A stretch of DNA of 64,000 nucleotides, from contig QVQC01000053.1 in the NCBI GenBank assembly GCA_003428585.1, positions 1 through 64,000 on the forward strand, written 5' to 3'. Source of the stretch: Nioella halotolerans (GTDB lineage Bacteria; Pseudomonadota; Alphaproteobacteria; Rhodobacterales; Rhodobacteraceae). Positions within the stretch are counted from its first letter, which is position 1. Every line of letters begins with the position of its first letter. Positions 30,798 through 42,315 of this stretch are shown piece after piece. The notes beneath the pieces were generated by a model. The model was not told where the DNA came from and did not search any database. It worked only from the letters and a program-made list of their open reading frames with translations. Position numbers and translations under genes: made by a program.

Positions 30798-31543
30798 GTC
30801 CTTGCCTCCTCCATCAGGCGTTGCATTTCGTGAATGGCGGGCGCGAGGCCGCGGAAGATCGCCTCGCCGATCAGGAAATGCCCGATGTTGAGTTCCGCAA
30901 CCTCGGGGAAAGCCGCGACCGGTTTGACGGTGTCATAGGTCAGCCCGTGGCCCGCATGCACCTCCAGCCCCAGGGACCGGGCGAATGCCGACATCTCGCG
31001 CAGGGCCGCCAGTTCCCGATCGCGGGCGTCGAGGCGCCCCTCGGCATGGGCGTCGCAATAGGCGCCGGTATGCAATTCGACGACCTCCGCCCCGATCCGG
31101 TGCGCGGCCTCGATCTGGGCGCGGTCGGCGGCGATGAAGATCGACACCCGGCAGCCCGCCTCGCGCAGGGGGGCGATGTAATGGGCCAGCCGGTTTTCCT
31201 CGCGCGCGACCTCCATACCGCCCTCGGTCGTGCGTTCCTCGCGCTTTTCGGGCACGATGCAGACCGCTTGGGGCTTGTGGCGCAGGGCGATGGCCTGCAT
31301 CTCCGCCGTCGCGGCCATCTCGAAATTCAGCGGGACGCGCAACGCCGCCATAAGCCTTTCGATATCCTCGTCGGAGATATGGCGCCGGTCCTCGCGGAGA
31401 TGGGCGGTGATGCCGTCAGTGCCCGCCTCCTCGGCCAGACAGGCGGCGCGCACCGGGTCGGGCAGGGCGCCGCCGCGCGCATTGCGCACCGTCGCCACGT
31501 GGTCGATATTCACCCCGAGCCGGATAAGGCTGGCCATCGTCAT
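30794..31543 (-). CDS. pdxJ: Pyridoxine 5'-phosphate synthase
   Basis: 249 residues. LRLGVNIDHVATVRNARG-type start (here IRLGVNIDHVATVRNARG), ITAHLREDRRHI, the VCIVPEKREERTTEGG segment and the C-terminal GHGLTYDTV and ELNIGHFLIGEAIF are diagnostic. PdxJ condenses 1-deoxyxylulose 5-phosphate with 3-amino-2-oxopropyl phosphate to form pyridoxine 5'-phosphate. ATG 31543 overlaps the DUF2062 stop by four bases; a second ATG two codons later is also possible. Confidence 0.97.
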   Translation of the reverse strand: MTMASLIRLGVNIDHVATVRNARGGALPDPVRAACLAEEAGTDGITAHLREDRRHISDEDIERLMAALRVPLNFEMAATAEMQAIALRHKPQAVCIVPEKREERTTEGGMEVAREENRLAHYIAPLREAGCRVSIFIAADRAQIEAAHRIGAEVVELHTGAYCDAHAEGRLDARDRELAALREMSAFARSLGLEVHAGHGLTYDTVKPVAAFPEVAELNIGHFLIGEAIFRGLAPAIHEMQRLMEEART

Positions 31544-32202
31544 TCTCCCTTGTCTCTCGCGGCGGCCTCGTCGGCGCGCGGGTCTGCTTGCTTGCGCATC
31601 TTGTTCATTTTCGCGCGCAGCTTTGCAAGGCGCCGCTGCTGGTAGGCCCGGATCACCGGCACCGACAGGTAGTAACAGGCAAGCCCGCAAAGCACCCCCG
31701 GCACGAGGGATCCAACCATGAACGGCAGGAACACCTCGTCATAGAATTCCCCCAACTCCGTCCAGTCGGCGCGTTCGGGGGTGAACATGGCGAAGAAGTT
31801 ATGCTTCAGGTCCCGCCACGCGCCGGAAAACGCCTCGAAGATGTGGCGCCCGACGCCCCGCGCCTCGCGGCCCAGCAGGAAATACCCGGTATGGATCGAG
31901 GTCAAAGCGATCGGCAGGTAGGTCAGCGGGTTGCCCAGGAAGGTCGCCAGCAGCGCGGCAAGCATGTTTCCCCGCACGAGCCGCGCGATCAGAACAGCGG
32001 TAAGGAAATGAAGCCCGAAGAACGGCGTGAACACGGTGAAGACACCCGCAAAGACGCCCCGCGCAATGGATTCCGGCGTTCCCGGCAAGCGGTGCAGGCG
32101 GTGCTTGATATACTGGATTGCCCGGCCCCATCCGCCGCGTGGATAGAACCAGTGCACAACCACCATGAGCCAGTGGCGCGAATCTCTGCGCTTGAACACC
32201 AT
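31540..32202 (-). CDS. DUF2062 membrane protein
   Basis: 220 residues from ATG 32202, with GGAGGG about 11 bases upstream. GTPESIARGVFAGVFTVFTP and the FLGNPLTYLPIAL segment are the DUF2062 core with three to four membrane helices; a Lys/Arg-rich C-terminal tail is cytoplasmic. Function unknown; usually found near rsh/pdxJ in this order in alphaproteobacteria, as here. Overlaps pdxJ by four bases. Confidence 0.85.
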   Translation of the reverse strand: MVFKRRDSRHWLMVVVHWFYPRGGWGRAIQYIKHRLHRLPGTPESIARGVFAGVFTVFTPFFGLHFLTAVLIARLVRGNMLAALLATFLGNPLTYLPIALTSIHTGYFLLGREARGVGRHIFEAFSGAWRDLKHNFFAMFTPERADWTELGEFYDEVFLPFMVGSLVPGVLCGLACYYLSVPVIRAYQQRRLAKLRAKMNKMRKQADPRADEAAARDKGE

Positions 32203-32231
32203 CGGGTGTTCGCCCTCCAAGGCTGGCCGCG

Positions 32232-34352
<2,121 letters not shown>

Positions 34353-34384
34353 TCCCGTCCCGGTCCGTCCGTTTCTGGCGTCGT

Positions 34385-34738
34385 TCAGCGCTGGCCCTGC
34401 GCTTCCATCAACTGGCGCAGCATCTGTTCCTCGGACATGTCGTCCTGTGCCGGGCGGTCGGCTTCGACCCCCTGCAACAGCGCCATCGCGTCTTCCTCCG
34501 GTTCATCGACCTCGATCTGCGTCTGGTTCGACTCGATCAGGCGTTCGCGCAGGTCATCGGCCAGCTGGGTTTCCTCGGCGATCTCGCGCAGGGCAACGAC
34601 GGGGTTCTTGTCGTTGTCGCGATCCACGGTCACGGGGCTGCCGGCGGTGATTTCCCGCGCCCGATGCGCGGCGAGCATCACCAGTTCGAACCGGTTCGGA
34701 ACCTTGTCAACGCAATCTTCAACCGTCACGCGGGCCAT
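34385..34738 (-). CDS. rpoZ: DNA-directed RNA polymerase omega subunit
   Basis: 117 residues. [22 protein letters not shown] and [11 protein letters not shown] are the omega signature; the C-terminal third is acidic and variable. Omega stabilises beta' and helps ppGpp sensing, in keeping with its position just upstream of rsh, a pairing conserved from E. coli to alphaproteobacteria. GGAGAATGAC precedes the ATG. Confidence 0.97.
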   Translation of the reverse strand: MARVTVEDCVDKVPNRFELVMLAAHRAREITAGSPVTVDRDNDKNPVVALREIAEETQLADDLRERLIESNQTQIEVDEPEEDAMALLQGVEADRPAQDDMSEEQMLRQLMEAQGQR

Positions 34739-34811
34739 GTCATTCTCCGAGTTCTGTTAAGGAGGGGCGCAAACCGCAAACGTAGTCGCCAAGCACCGAA
34801 AACACAAGGGC

Positions 34812-35405
34812 TCATTCCTGCGAAAGCAGGTGGATTTCGGCAATCTCTTTGTCCGGACGCTGCGAAAGCATGGCCGCGACCGTGCGCCCTGTCAACGGGT
34901 GGCGCCACTCCGGCGCCACATCGGCCAGCGGCACCAGCACGAAACCACGTTCCTGCATGCGCGGATGCGGCAGGATAAGCTGGTCCGGCGCGACCTGTGC
35001 GGCCTCTTGCGCGGGCAAGTCACGCCACCGGGTCTGCACCTCGGCGTCCGGGCAGACGCGATCGCCAAGCGCGATCAGGTCAAGGTCCAGCGTGCGTGCC
35101 TGCCACCGGGCGCCGCGTGTCCGGTTGAATTGCGCCTCCACCTCGTGCAGCAGCGCCAGCAGCGGCTCCGGCCCGTCCGGCCAGTCCAGTGCGAAGGCGG
35201 CATTGACGAAATCCGGCCCCGATCCCGGCGGAAAGGCCGGCGTGCGATAAAGCGACGAGATGGACAGGACGTTGCCGGCCCGCGCCGCCACCTCCGCGAT
35301 GGCATCGCGGACGATGCTTTCGGACATGGCTCCGCGGTCGGAGAGGTTTGACCCGACGGCAATCAAGGCGATTGTGAACGAATTATTACAGTCGGGGCGT
35401 TGCAA
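34812..35405 (-). CDS. folK: 2-amino-4-hydroxy-6-hydroxymethyldihydropteridine pyrophosphokinase
   Basis: 197 residues. ALIAVGSNLSDRG, ISSLYRTPAF, FVNAAFALD and TRGARWQARTLDLDLIALGD are the HPPK motifs, the last binding Mg-ATP. Catalyses pyrophosphoryl transfer in folate synthesis. The start is taken as TTG 35405 with AGGGA upstream; no ATG fits before the first strand, so the exact start is uncertain. It diverges from the NYN-domain gene. Confidence 0.92.
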   Translation of the reverse strand: MQRPDCNNSFTIALIAVGSNLSDRGAMSESIVRDAIAEVAARAGNVLSISSLYRTPAFPPGSGPDFVNAAFALDWPDGPEPLLALLHEVEAQFNRTRGARWQARTLDLDLIALGDRVCPDAEVQTRWRDLPAQEAAQVAPDQLILPHPRMQERGFVLVPLADVAPEWRHPLTGRTVAAMLSQRPDKEIAEIHLLSQE

Positions 35406-35515
35406 AGCGGTCCCTGCTTCTTATTGTCGGTATCCATTGTTGATCGTGATTTCAGCCATATCATTTCAATCACGGGATCGCGGTCGACGGTCAATACTCA
35501 CGGGACCAGATCATC

Positions 35516-36091
35516 ATGTTTTATCGAGACGAAAAACTGGCGCTGTTCATAGACGGCTCCAACCTGTACGCGGCGGCGAGGGCGCTTGCCTTCGACATCG
35601 ACTACAAGCTGCTGCGGCAGGAATTCATGCAGCGCGGCAAGCTGCTTCGGGCGTTCTACTACACCGCCCTTCTGGAGAACGACGATTATTCGCCGATCCG
35701 TCCGCTTGTCGACTGGCTGCACTACAACGGCTTCACCATGGTGACCAAGCCGGCGAAGGAATTCGTCGACAGTCATGGCCGGCGCAAGGTCAAGGGCAAC
35801 ATGGACATCGAACTGACGGTCGATGCCCTCGAGATCGCACCGCATGTCGATCATATCGTGCTCTTCTCCGGCGACGGCGATTTCAAACCTCTGGTCGACG
35901 CGCTGCAACGCAAGGGCGTGCGGGTGTCGGTGGTGTCCACCATCCGCAGCCAGCCGCCGATGATCGCCGATGACCTGCGCCGACAGGCCGACAATTTCAT
36001 CGAACTCGATGAATTGAAGGATGTCGTTGGCCGACCGCCGCGCGAACCGCGCTTGAACGAGCGTGACGCCTACGAAAGCGAAGAAACCTGA
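35516..36091 (+). CDS. NYN-domain (LabA/DUF88) predicted ribonuclease
   Basis: 191 residues. LALFIDGSNLYAAAR, KVKGNMDIELTVDAL and LFSGDGDFKPLVDAL provide the conserved acidic residues of the PIN-like NYN fold, which probably binds metal and cuts or binds RNA. It is close to the LabA-like family. Biological target unknown. It stands alone with a promoter region upstream shared with folK and a terminator downstream. Confidence 0.9.
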   Translation: MFYRDEKLALFIDGSNLYAAARALAFDIDYKLLRQEFMQRGKLLRAFYYTALLENDDYSPIRPLVDWLHYNGFTMVTKPAKEFVDSHGRRKVKGNMDIELTVDALEIAPHVDHIVLFSGDGDFKPLVDALQRKGVRVSVVSTIRSQPPMIADDLRRQADNFIELDELKDVVGRPPREPRLNERDAYESEET

Positions 36092-36099
36092 TCCACCTT

Positions 36100-36122
36100 C
36101 CCCCCGGCCCTGCGCCGGGGGG
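36100..36122 (+). terminator. Terminator after the NYN gene
   Basis: A 9-bp stem CCCCCCGGC / GCCGGGGGG with a 5-base loop, followed by TTTCGTT. A good intrinsic terminator for the plus-strand gene, 8 bases after its stop. Confidence 0.8.
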
Positions 36123-36179
36123 TTTCGTTGCGTCCCCTGCATGCCGCGGTTTTCGCCCGGACAGGCGGGCATTACGGGC

Positions 36180-36806
36180 TCAGACCCGGGTAAAGACGCT
36201 GTACTGAAAGCGTTGTTCGCCGCCCGCAGGAGTCACGTGGGTGAACCGCCCGGACGCCTCGGGGCGGAACGCGCCGGGCGCGAGCGCGGCAATCACGTCT
36301 GTCATCGCGTCGGGCGCGTAGCGCCGGACGGGAAGGCCCGAACACGTCTCCGGCCCGTCATCGGCGAATGTCATGAGGATCGCGGTGCCCCCCGGTGCGA
36401 GGGCCTTGACCATCCTCGCAAGATAGGCGGCGCGGGCGTCACGCCCGGTCAGGAAGTGAAACACCGCCCGGTCGTGCCACAGGTCGTACGGGCGCGGCGG
36501 CTGCCAGCTCGTGACATCGGCCACCTGCCAGTCCACGTTCTTGCCCCTTGGGCCAAGCCGCGCCTTCGACAGCGCGAGCGCCTCCGCCGACAGGTCCAGA
36601 ACCGTGAGGTCGCGGAACCCCGCCTCCAGCAGGGCATCGGGCAGGCGAGAAGCACCGCCGCCCACGTCGATCACCGCGGCCCCGGGCGACACCGCGCCCC
36701 GGATCAGCGAAAGCGAGCGCTCCGGCACCGCCTCGAACCAGCTCAGCCGGTCGAGGGCCGACCCGGCATAGCGGGCATCCCAATGGGGTGTCGTGTCATC
36801 TTTCAT
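36180..36806 (-). CDS. Class I SAM-dependent methyltransferase
   Basis: 208 residues from ATG 36806, with GGAGG upstream. VIDVGGGASRLPDALLEAG is motif I for S-adenosylmethionine, LTVLDLSAEALALSKARL motif II region and VDWQVADVTSW motif III. FADDGPETCSGLPVRRY resembles thiopurine/tellurite-type small-molecule methyltransferases. Substrate unknown. It reads towards the NYN terminator and away from the cytochrome gene. Confidence 0.84.
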   Translation of the reverse strand: MKDDTTPHWDARYAGSALDRLSWFEAVPERSLSLIRGAVSPGAAVIDVGGGASRLPDALLEAGFRDLTVLDLSAEALALSKARLGPRGKNVDWQVADVTSWQPPRPYDLWHDRAVFHFLTGRDARAAYLARMVKALAPGGTAILMTFADDGPETCSGLPVRRYAPDAMTDVIAALAPGAFRPEASGRFTHVTPAGGEQRFQYSVFTRV

Positions 36807-36890
36807 CGGCGGTGTCCTCCGTGGCGCATGGTTACGCAATCCCGCGCGGCACGTAGGTGACCATGTCACCGAACCCCGCTCAACCGCCCG

Positions 36891-37367
36891 TTACCCGCCT
36901 GCGCGGGCGTTGATCTCGTCATGCCTCTCGATCACGCGGTCGGGCCATGTGCTCTTGATATAGGCCAGCACGTCGAGGATGTCCTGATCACTCAGCACGT
37001 CACCGAAGCCGATCATGTTGCTGCGGTAATGGCCGCCGATCAGCGCCTCGGTGCCGTGGGTGGTGATCGCCACCAGAACGTCGTCGGGATGGTGCCATGT
37101 ATGCCCGGTTTCGTCATGCGGCGGCGCGGGCAGATAACCGTCAGCATCGCGCACACGCCAATCCGGCACGTCCTGCCCAGACAGGTCCGCGCCATGGCAC
37201 GACGCGCAATTTTCCGCGTAAATCCCCTCGCCCCGCGCCACCGCATCGGCATGGTCATAAGGCAGCAGTCCGGGCCGGTTCTCGTGGCTGGCCCAGACCG
37301 CGACCGCCCCGATCGCGGCCAATACACCCAATCCGGCGCCACCGGCGGCAAGACTTTTCCGAATCAC
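36891..37367 (-). CDS. Membrane-anchored c-type cytochrome
   Basis: 158 residues from a GTG at 37367, the right position for AGGAGG at -8. One hydrophobic N-terminal helix (5-26) is an uncleaved anchor or signal. CASCH at 54-58 binds heme c, with Met118 in YRSNMIGFGD as the likely sixth ligand. A single class I heme domain. It is probably an electron carrier in the periplasm; partner not evident. The gene diverges from ispH. Confidence 0.88.
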   Translation of the reverse strand: MIRKSLAAGGAGLGVLAAIGAVAVWASHENRPGLLPYDHADAVARGEGIYAENCASCHGADLSGQDVPDWRVRDADGYLPAPPHDETGHTWHHPDDVLVAITTHGTEALIGGHYRSNMIGFGDVLSDQDILDVLAYIKSTWPDRVIERHDEINARAGG

Positions 37368-37517
37368 TGATATCCTCCTGACGATGTTCCGGGGAGCATG
37401 TGCCGGCTTCCCGCACTGTAAGGTCAAGTCACCGGGGCGCTGCAGCGCCGGCCGCGCCTGCCACCACTGGACGCGGGGCCGCATGGGCTTTACCTGTCTC
37501 GAAGGAAGGAGCCCCCG

Positions 37518-38468
37518 ATGAGCAAACCGTCCCTCACCCTCCACCTTGCCGCGCCGCGCGGCTTCTGCGCCGGTGTCGACCGTGCCATCAAGATCGTCGA
37601 GATGGCGATTTCGAAATGGGGCGCGCCGGTCTATGTCCGGCACGAGATCGTGCACAACAAGTTCGTCGTCGATGACCTGCGCGAAAAAGGCGCCGTCTTC
37701 GTCGAGGAGCTGGAGGATTGCCCCGATGATCGCCCGGTGATCTTTTCCGCCCATGGCGTGCCGAAATCCGTCCCCGCGGCGGCCGAGGCACGGCGCATGG
37801 TCTATGTCGATGCCACCTGCCCCTTGGTCTCCAAGGTCCATATCGAGGCCGAGCGCCACCATCAGAACGGGCTTCAGATGGTGATGATCGGCCATGCCGG
37901 CCACCCGGAAACCGTGGGCACCATGGGCCAGTTGCCAGCGGGCGAGGTGCTGCTGGTCGAAACCGAGGCCGATGTCGCAAGCCTCGCCCCGCGCGACCCC
38001 GAGAAGCTGGCCTTCATCACCCAGACCACCCTGTCGGTCGATGACACGGCGGGGATCGTCGCCGCCCTCAAGGCGCGCTTTCCCGCCATCATCGGCCCCC
38101 ACAAGGAAGATATCTGCTACGCCACCACCAACCGGCAGGCGGCGGTGAAGGTCATGGCGCCCGAGGTCGATGCGATCCTCGTCGTCGGTGCGCCCAATTC
38201 CTCCAACTCCCGCCGGCTGGTGGAGGTTGGCGCCAAGGCCGGCTGCGCCTACGCGCAACTGGTGCAGCGGGCCGAGAATATCGATTGGCGCGCGCTCGAC
38301 GGGATCCGCGCGATCGGTGTTACCGCGGGTGCCTCCGCCCCAGAGATTCTTGTAGAAGAAGTGATCAACGCCTTCCGCGCACGGTACGACGTGACCGTGA
38401 AAGAGGTGGAAACCGCCGTCGAAAACGTGGAATTCAAGGTGCCGCGCGTCCTGCGCGAACCGGCCTGA
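37518..38468 (+). CDS. ispH: 4-hydroxy-3-methylbut-2-enyl diphosphate reductase
   Basis: 316 residues. The three cysteines for the 4Fe-4S cluster are present in [10 protein letters not shown] (Cys17), VDATCPLV and [17 protein letters not shown] and [10 protein letters not shown] complete the active site. Catalyses the last step of the MEP isoprenoid pathway. Followed by two small genes in the same direction with 3 bases and a 4-base overlap. Confidence 0.97.
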   Translation: MSKPSLTLHLAAPRGFCAGVDRAIKIVEMAISKWGAPVYVRHEIVHNKFVVDDLREKGAVFVEELEDCPDDRPVIFSAHGVPKSVPAAAEARRMVYVDATCPLVSKVHIEAERHHQNGLQMVMIGHAGHPETVGTMGQLPAGEVLLVETEADVASLAPRDPEKLAFITQTTLSVDDTAGIVAALKARFPAIIGPHKEDICYATTNRQAAVKVMAPEVDAILVVGAPNSSNSRRLVEVGAKAGCAYAQLVQRAENIDWRALDGIRAIGVTAGASAPEILVEEVINAFRARYDVTVKEVETAVENVEFKVPRVLREPA

Positions 38469-38471
38469 CCC

Positions 38472-38942
38472 ATGCCAACCCCCTTCGATCCGGAGGATGT
38501 GCTGCGCCTGCCGCTGATGGCCAACCTGGCCACGATCGACGCGGAAGGCGCGCCGCGCAACGCGCCGGTCTGGTTTCACTGGGAAGACGGCGCGCTTTTC
38601 ATGCTGTCGGACGAGGGCGCCAGTTCTGCCCGGCGCATCGCCCGCGACCCGCGCGTCGCGGTGGAAATCGTGGACTACGACAACGCGCGCGGCATCCTGC
38701 GCCACCTTGGCCTGCGCGGGTGCGCGACGGTGGAACGCATGGACACGGCCCTGTTCCGCCGCCTGCTGGCGCGCTATCTCGGCCCGGACGAGGCGGCGTG
38801 GAACCCGTGGTTCCTCGACAACGTGGCCCGCATAGACGACCCCGCCGGGCGCCTGATCCGCCTTGTCCCCGACAGCGTCTTCACCAACGATGTCAGCTTT
38901 TTCCGCACCGGCCCGGACCTTGCCACCGGGGCCCCGCGATGA
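38472..38942 (+). CDS. Pyridoxamine 5'-phosphate oxidase-family protein
   Basis: 156 residues. LMANLATIDAEGAPRNAPVWF and LFMLSDEGASSARRIARDPR give the split-barrel flavin-binding fold of the PNPOx-like superfamily. Members range from F420/FMN reductases to heme utilisation proteins; the substrate is not clear here. It is unlikely to be PdxH itself because of the short length. Overlaps the next gene by four bases. Confidence 0.84.
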   Translation: MPTPFDPEDVLRLPLMANLATIDAEGAPRNAPVWFHWEDGALFMLSDEGASSARRIARDPRVAVEIVDYDNARGILRHLGLRGCATVERMDTALFRRLLARYLGPDEAAWNPWFLDNVARIDDPAGRLIRLVPDSVFTNDVSFFRTGPDLATGAPR

Positions 38943-39529
38943 GTGACGACCAAACCCTGCGCACCTATGGCGAGAAGCTCGCCGACTACACCGCGCTGGG
39001 GTTCAGCGAGACCGAGCGCGCCGCGCTGGAGGATTTTCTGGCGCGCCTGCCCACGGGGGCGCATGTGCTCGATCTCGGCTGCGGGCCGGGCCTGCACGCG
39101 GCAGAAATGATGCGGCACGGCGTCACCGTCAGCGCGCTCGACGCCACCCCGCAATTCGTCGCCGCCGCCCGCGAAGCCGGCGTCGATGCCCACCTTGGCA
39201 CGTTCGACGATCTGACGGAGGCCGCGGCCTATGACGGGCTCTGGGCCAGCTTTTCCCTGCTGCATGCGCCGCGTGCCGATTTTCCCCGCCACCTTGACGC
39301 CATCCGCCGGGCACTGAAACCGGGCGGCCTGCTCTTTCTCGGGCTGAAACTGGGCGAGGGGGAGCATCGCGACAGCCTTGGCCGTTTCTACAGCTATTTC
39401 ACCGAGGAGGAACTGCGCCGCCACCTCGACCAGACCGCGTTTCGTGACATCCGCGCCACGCGGGGCGAGGGGGTGGGGCTGGCCGGCAGCCTCGACCCCT
39501 TCATCCTGATCACCGCCCGCAAGGGCTGA
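38939..39529 (+). CDS. Class I SAM-dependent methyltransferase
   Basis: 196 residues. [20 protein letters not shown] is the SAM motif [19 protein letters not shown] and [18 protein letters not shown] follow as motifs II and post I. It resembles ubiquinone- or tellurite-type methyltransferases. The ATG overlaps the preceding PNPOx-like gene (ATGA) so the two are co-translated, perhaps acting on the same compound. Confidence 0.85.
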   Translation: MSDDQTLRTYGEKLADYTALGFSETERAALEDFLARLPTGAHVLDLGCGPGLHAAEMMRHGVTVSALDATPQFVAAAREAGVDAHLGTFDDLTEAAAYDGLWASFSLLHAPRADFPRHLDAIRRALKPGGLLFLGLKLGEGEHRDSLGRFYSYFTEEELRRHLDQTAFRDIRATRGEGVGLAGSLDPFILITARKG

Positions 39530-39591
39530 CCCGGGTTGCCCTTCCGGGCCGACCGCGCCACATACGGCGGGACACCACGCGGAGACACAAG

Positions 39592-40035
39592 ATGCACGCC
39601 ATCCCCCGCCCTGCCCTGCTGCTCGGCCTCGCGGGCCTGATCCCGTTCCTCTGGGGCGCGGCCACGGTCGTCTCGCCGGACCTGTCCGAATGGGGGCGCG
39701 ACTGGCTCGGCCCGCGCTTCATCGGGCCTTACGTGCAGGTCTTCTACGGCGCCATCATTCTCGCCTTCATGTCCGGGGTGCTGTGGGGCTTTGCCACGAA
39801 AACCGGGGGCTGGCAGGGCTTCGCGCTGTCGGTCCTGCCCGCGCTCTGGGCTTTCTTCACCACCGGCGGCGGGGCGGAGCGGGCGGCCGCCGCGCTGATC
39901 GTCGGCTTTCTCGGCCTTCTGGCGCTCGACTGGCATTTCTGGCGCCGGGGTCTTGCGCCGGATTGGTGGATGCATCTGCGGGTGCTGCTGACGATCATCG
40001 TGGTCAACGCGCTGGCCGTGGATCTGGTGCTGTGA
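39592..40035 (+). CDS. DUF3429 membrane protein
   Basis: 147 residues with four hydrophobic helices. [37 protein letters not shown] and [19 protein letters not shown] are DUF3429 hallmarks. Function unknown. Its TGA shares one base with the rnhA ATG, so expression is coupled. Confidence 0.85.
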   Translation: MHAIPRPALLLGLAGLIPFLWGAATVVSPDLSEWGRDWLGPRFIGPYVQVFYGAIILAFMSGVLWGFATKTGGWQGFALSVLPALWAFFTTGGGAERAAAALIVGFLGLLALDWHFWRRGLAPDWWMHLRVLLTIIVVNALAVDLVL

Positions 40036-40493
40036 TGGCCGATCTCTACGCCTATACCGACGGCGCCTGTTCCGGCAATCCCGGCCCCGGCGGCTGGGGC
40101 GCGCTGTTGCAGGCCAGGGACGGCGACACCGTGGTGAAGGAGCGGGAACTGAACGGCGGCGAGGCCGAGACCACCAATAACCGGATGGAGCTTCTGGCCG
40201 CGATCAGCGCGTTGGAAAGTCTCTCGCGCCCGTCGGCCATCACCATCGTGACCGATTCGGCCTATGTGAAGAACGGGGTGACGGGCTGGATTCACGGCTG
40301 GAAGCGGAACGGCTGGAAAACCTCGGCGAAGAAACCGGTGAAGAACGTGGACCTGTGGCAGCGGCTCGATTCCGCGCAGGCGCGGCACGCGGTGACGTGG
40401 GAATGGGTCAAGGGCCATGCCGGCCACCCGGAAAACGAGCGCGCCGACGAACTCGCGCGCGCCGGGATGAAGCCGTTCAAGCCGGGGCGGTAG
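40035..40493 (+). CDS. rnhA: Ribonuclease HI
   Basis: 152 residues. Catalytic residues are visible in [16 protein letters not shown] (Asp), [12 protein letters not shown] (Glu), [10 protein letters not shown] (Asp) and [11 protein letters not shown] (Asp). Removes RNA from RNA:DNA hybrids, including Okazaki primers and R-loops. Full length. Coupled to DUF3429 by TGATG. Confidence 0.97.
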   Translation: MADLYAYTDGACSGNPGPGGWGALLQARDGDTVVKERELNGGEAETTNNRMELLAAISALESLSRPSAITIVTDSAYVKNGVTGWIHGWKRNGWKTSAKKPVKNVDLWQRLDSAQARHAVTWEWVKGHAGHPENERADELARAGMKPFKPGR

Positions 40494-40823
40494 GGGTCTG
40501 CACCCGGCACGAGGTGCCCGTGCGACGGCAGGCGTGACGTCAGGGGCTGGTATGCCGAAAGAAAGTGGCATGGCCCCGGTCGGCCCGGAGGGGACGTGGC
40601 GAACAGCAACGAAGCGGTCTCGGGTGGACCATTGTGCGCAAGCCGCGCGGTGGCCAGACCGCGGGATGGCGATCTGCCCCATGAGCGAGTCACTTTATCC
40701 CGCCAAATCCGCGAAGCCTCCAAGCGGCGCATTGGCGGCACAAAATCGCCAGCCCGTCCGGGCGGTCTGGCGATCGCGCAGCTTTTCCGAAAGCCCACCC
40801 GCGCGGCCTTCACGGCATGGCCC
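40494..40823. other. Intergenic region with inverted repeat, no convincing gene
   Basis: 330 bases between convergent genes. The only clear structure is ATCGCCAG at 40745-40752 facing CTGGCGAT at 40767-40774 with a 14-base spacer. Possible reading frames here have poor codon bias and run into the next gene, so none is called. Confidence 0.4.
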
Positions 40824-41063
40824 TCAGCGCCGCAGGTAGGTCTGCCAGACCCAGATCAGGAACAGCGCGCCAAGGATCGCGCCGACGAAGCCCGACAGCG
40901 CCCCCATCACCGCCAGCAGGAAGCGCAGCACCAGCCCGCCGATGATCGCCCCGAGGATGCCGATCGAAACGGTGGTGATCATGTCGGTATGCACATCCAT
41001 GATCCGCGTGGCGAGGTAGCCCGCCGCCGCGCCGATAATGATCATGTAGACAATCATGGCCAT
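40824..41063 (-). CDS. GlsB/YeaQ/YmgE-family small membrane protein
   Basis: 79 residues. IGAAAGYLATRIM, SIGILGAIIGGLVLRFLL and GFVGAILGALFLIWVW are the three Gly-rich hydrophobic helices of the transglycosylase-associated protein family. Often stress-induced; exact role unknown. Downstream of a second small membrane protein gene by 49 bases. Confidence 0.82.
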   Translation of the reverse strand: MAMIVYMIIIGAAAGYLATRIMDVHTDMITTVSIGILGAIIGGLVLRFLLAVMGALSGFVGAILGALFLIWVWQTYLRR

Positions 41064-41112
41064 GGCACGCTCATGCCCCCTTGATGAAACCGTTTGATGA
41101 CGGCGCCGCGCC

Positions 41113-41382
41113 TCATCGGCGCCGTCCGCCGCGCCGCCCCCGGCGCCGGGCCGCGTCGGCGGGGATCAGGATCAGCGCCGCCGAGGCCCCGATGATCGCG
41201 TCCAGCCCCGGCGAGCCGATCCGCAGGTGAAACAGCGAACGCAGGAAGAACAACACGATCACCGCGCCAAGCGCGATCAGGATCGACAGCGCGTAGCCGT
41301 TGCGGGTGATCCCGAACCGCTCGAACAGGATGGCGACGATGACCGCGATGAAGATCGAGCCGAAGAAGGTGAACAGGATCAT
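41113..41382 (-). CDS. Small membrane protein
   Basis: 89 residues. Three hydrophobic helices (about 2-20, 30-47 and 60-74) end in a strongly basic Arg/Gly tail. The ATG overlaps the fmt stop by four bases (ATGA), so it is translated with fmt. No family recognised beyond a general similarity to short three-helix proteins. Confidence 0.7.
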   Translation of the reverse strand: MILFTFFGSIFIAVIVAILFERFGITRNGYALSILIALGAVIVLFFLRSLFHLRIGSPGLDAIIGASAALILIPADAARRRGRRGGRRR

Positions 41383-42293
41383 GCGCTTTCCCCAAGTATC
41401 GTGCCGGGCGCAAGGCCCGCGCCGCGCAGGAAATCCGCCGCGTCCTGCCGCCCGCGCCCCTCTCGCTGCACCTCGTCAACCTGCACCGCGCCGCGCCCGC
41501 AGGCAATGGTCAACCCGTCCAGCACCGCGCCCGGCGCGCCGTCGCCGGCCACGACCCGGCTGCGCAGCAGTTTCAGCCGCTTGCCGGCATGCGTGGTCCA
41601 GGCGCCGGGAAAGGGCGACAGCCCGCGGATCTGGCGGTCGATCTCCCCGGCCGGGCGGGTCCAGTCGATCCGCGCCTCGGCCTTGTCGATCTTGGCGGCA
41701 TAGGTGACGCCGTCCTCGGGCTGCGGGTCGGCCACGAGGTCGTCCAGCCGGTCCAGCGCCTCGACGATCGCGGCCGCGCCCATCCCGCTCAACCGGTCGT
41801 GCAGGTCGCCGGCAGTATCCCCCGACCCGATCGGCGTCGCCTTGCGCAGCAGCACCGGCCCGGTATCCAGCCCGGCCTCCATCTGCATGATGCACACGCC
41901 TGTTTCCGCGTCGCCCGCCATGATCGCCCGCTGGATCGGCGCCGCCCCGCGCCAGCGCGGCAACAGGCTCGCATGGATGTTGAGGCAGCCATGGTGCGGC
42001 GCGTCCAGCACCGCCCTTGGCAACAGCAGCCCGTAGGCCACCACCACCCCCACATCGGCCTTCAGCGCCGCCAACTCCGCCTGCGCCGCCTCGGTCTTCA
42101 GTGTCACCGGGTGACGCACCGGCAGGCCAAGCGCCTCGGCCCGCGCCTGCACCGGCGTCGGGCGGTCCTTCCTGCCGCGCCCGGCCGGGCGCGGCGGCTG
42201 GCAGTAGACGGCGGCAATCTCGTGACCCGCCGCCACCAGCGCCTCAAGCACCGGCACCGAGAATTCCGGCGACCCCATGAAGACAACTCTCAT
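41379..42293 (-). CDS. fmt: Methionyl-tRNA formyltransferase
   Basis: 304 residues. [16 protein letters not shown], the formyl-folate-binding [20 protein letters not shown] and the [13 protein letters not shown] loop are diagnostic. Formylates initiator Met-tRNA; the formyl group is later removed by peptide deformylase, encoded directly upstream. The C-terminal anticodon-side domain is present. Confidence 0.97.
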   Translation of the reverse strand: MRVVFMGSPEFSVPVLEALVAAGHEIAAVYCQPPRPAGRGRKDRPTPVQARAEALGLPVRHPVTLKTEAAQAELAALKADVGVVVAYGLLLPRAVLDAPHHGCLNIHASLLPRWRGAAPIQRAIMAGDAETGVCIMQMEAGLDTGPVLLRKATPIGSGDTAGDLHDRLSGMGAAAIVEALDRLDDLVADPQPEDGVTYAAKIDKAEARIDWTRPAGEIDRQIRGLSPFPGAWTTHAGKRLKLLRSRVVAGDGAPGAVLDGLTIACGRGAVQVDEVQREGRGRQDAADFLRGAGLAPGTILGESA

Positions 42294-42315
42294 CCGCGCC
42301 TTCCCCGCCCCGCTC

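Noticed and set aside
36891..38705. A very long minus-strand open frame (over 600 codons) running across ispH
   Set aside because: Only the first 477 bases (GTG at 37367) encode the cytochrome c; the rest is antisense to ispH, whose Fe-S motifs are intact.
40494..40839. A roughly 100-codon frame in the gap after rnhA
   Set aside because: Poor codon bias, overlaps the downstream membrane-protein gene and has no ribosome-binding site.
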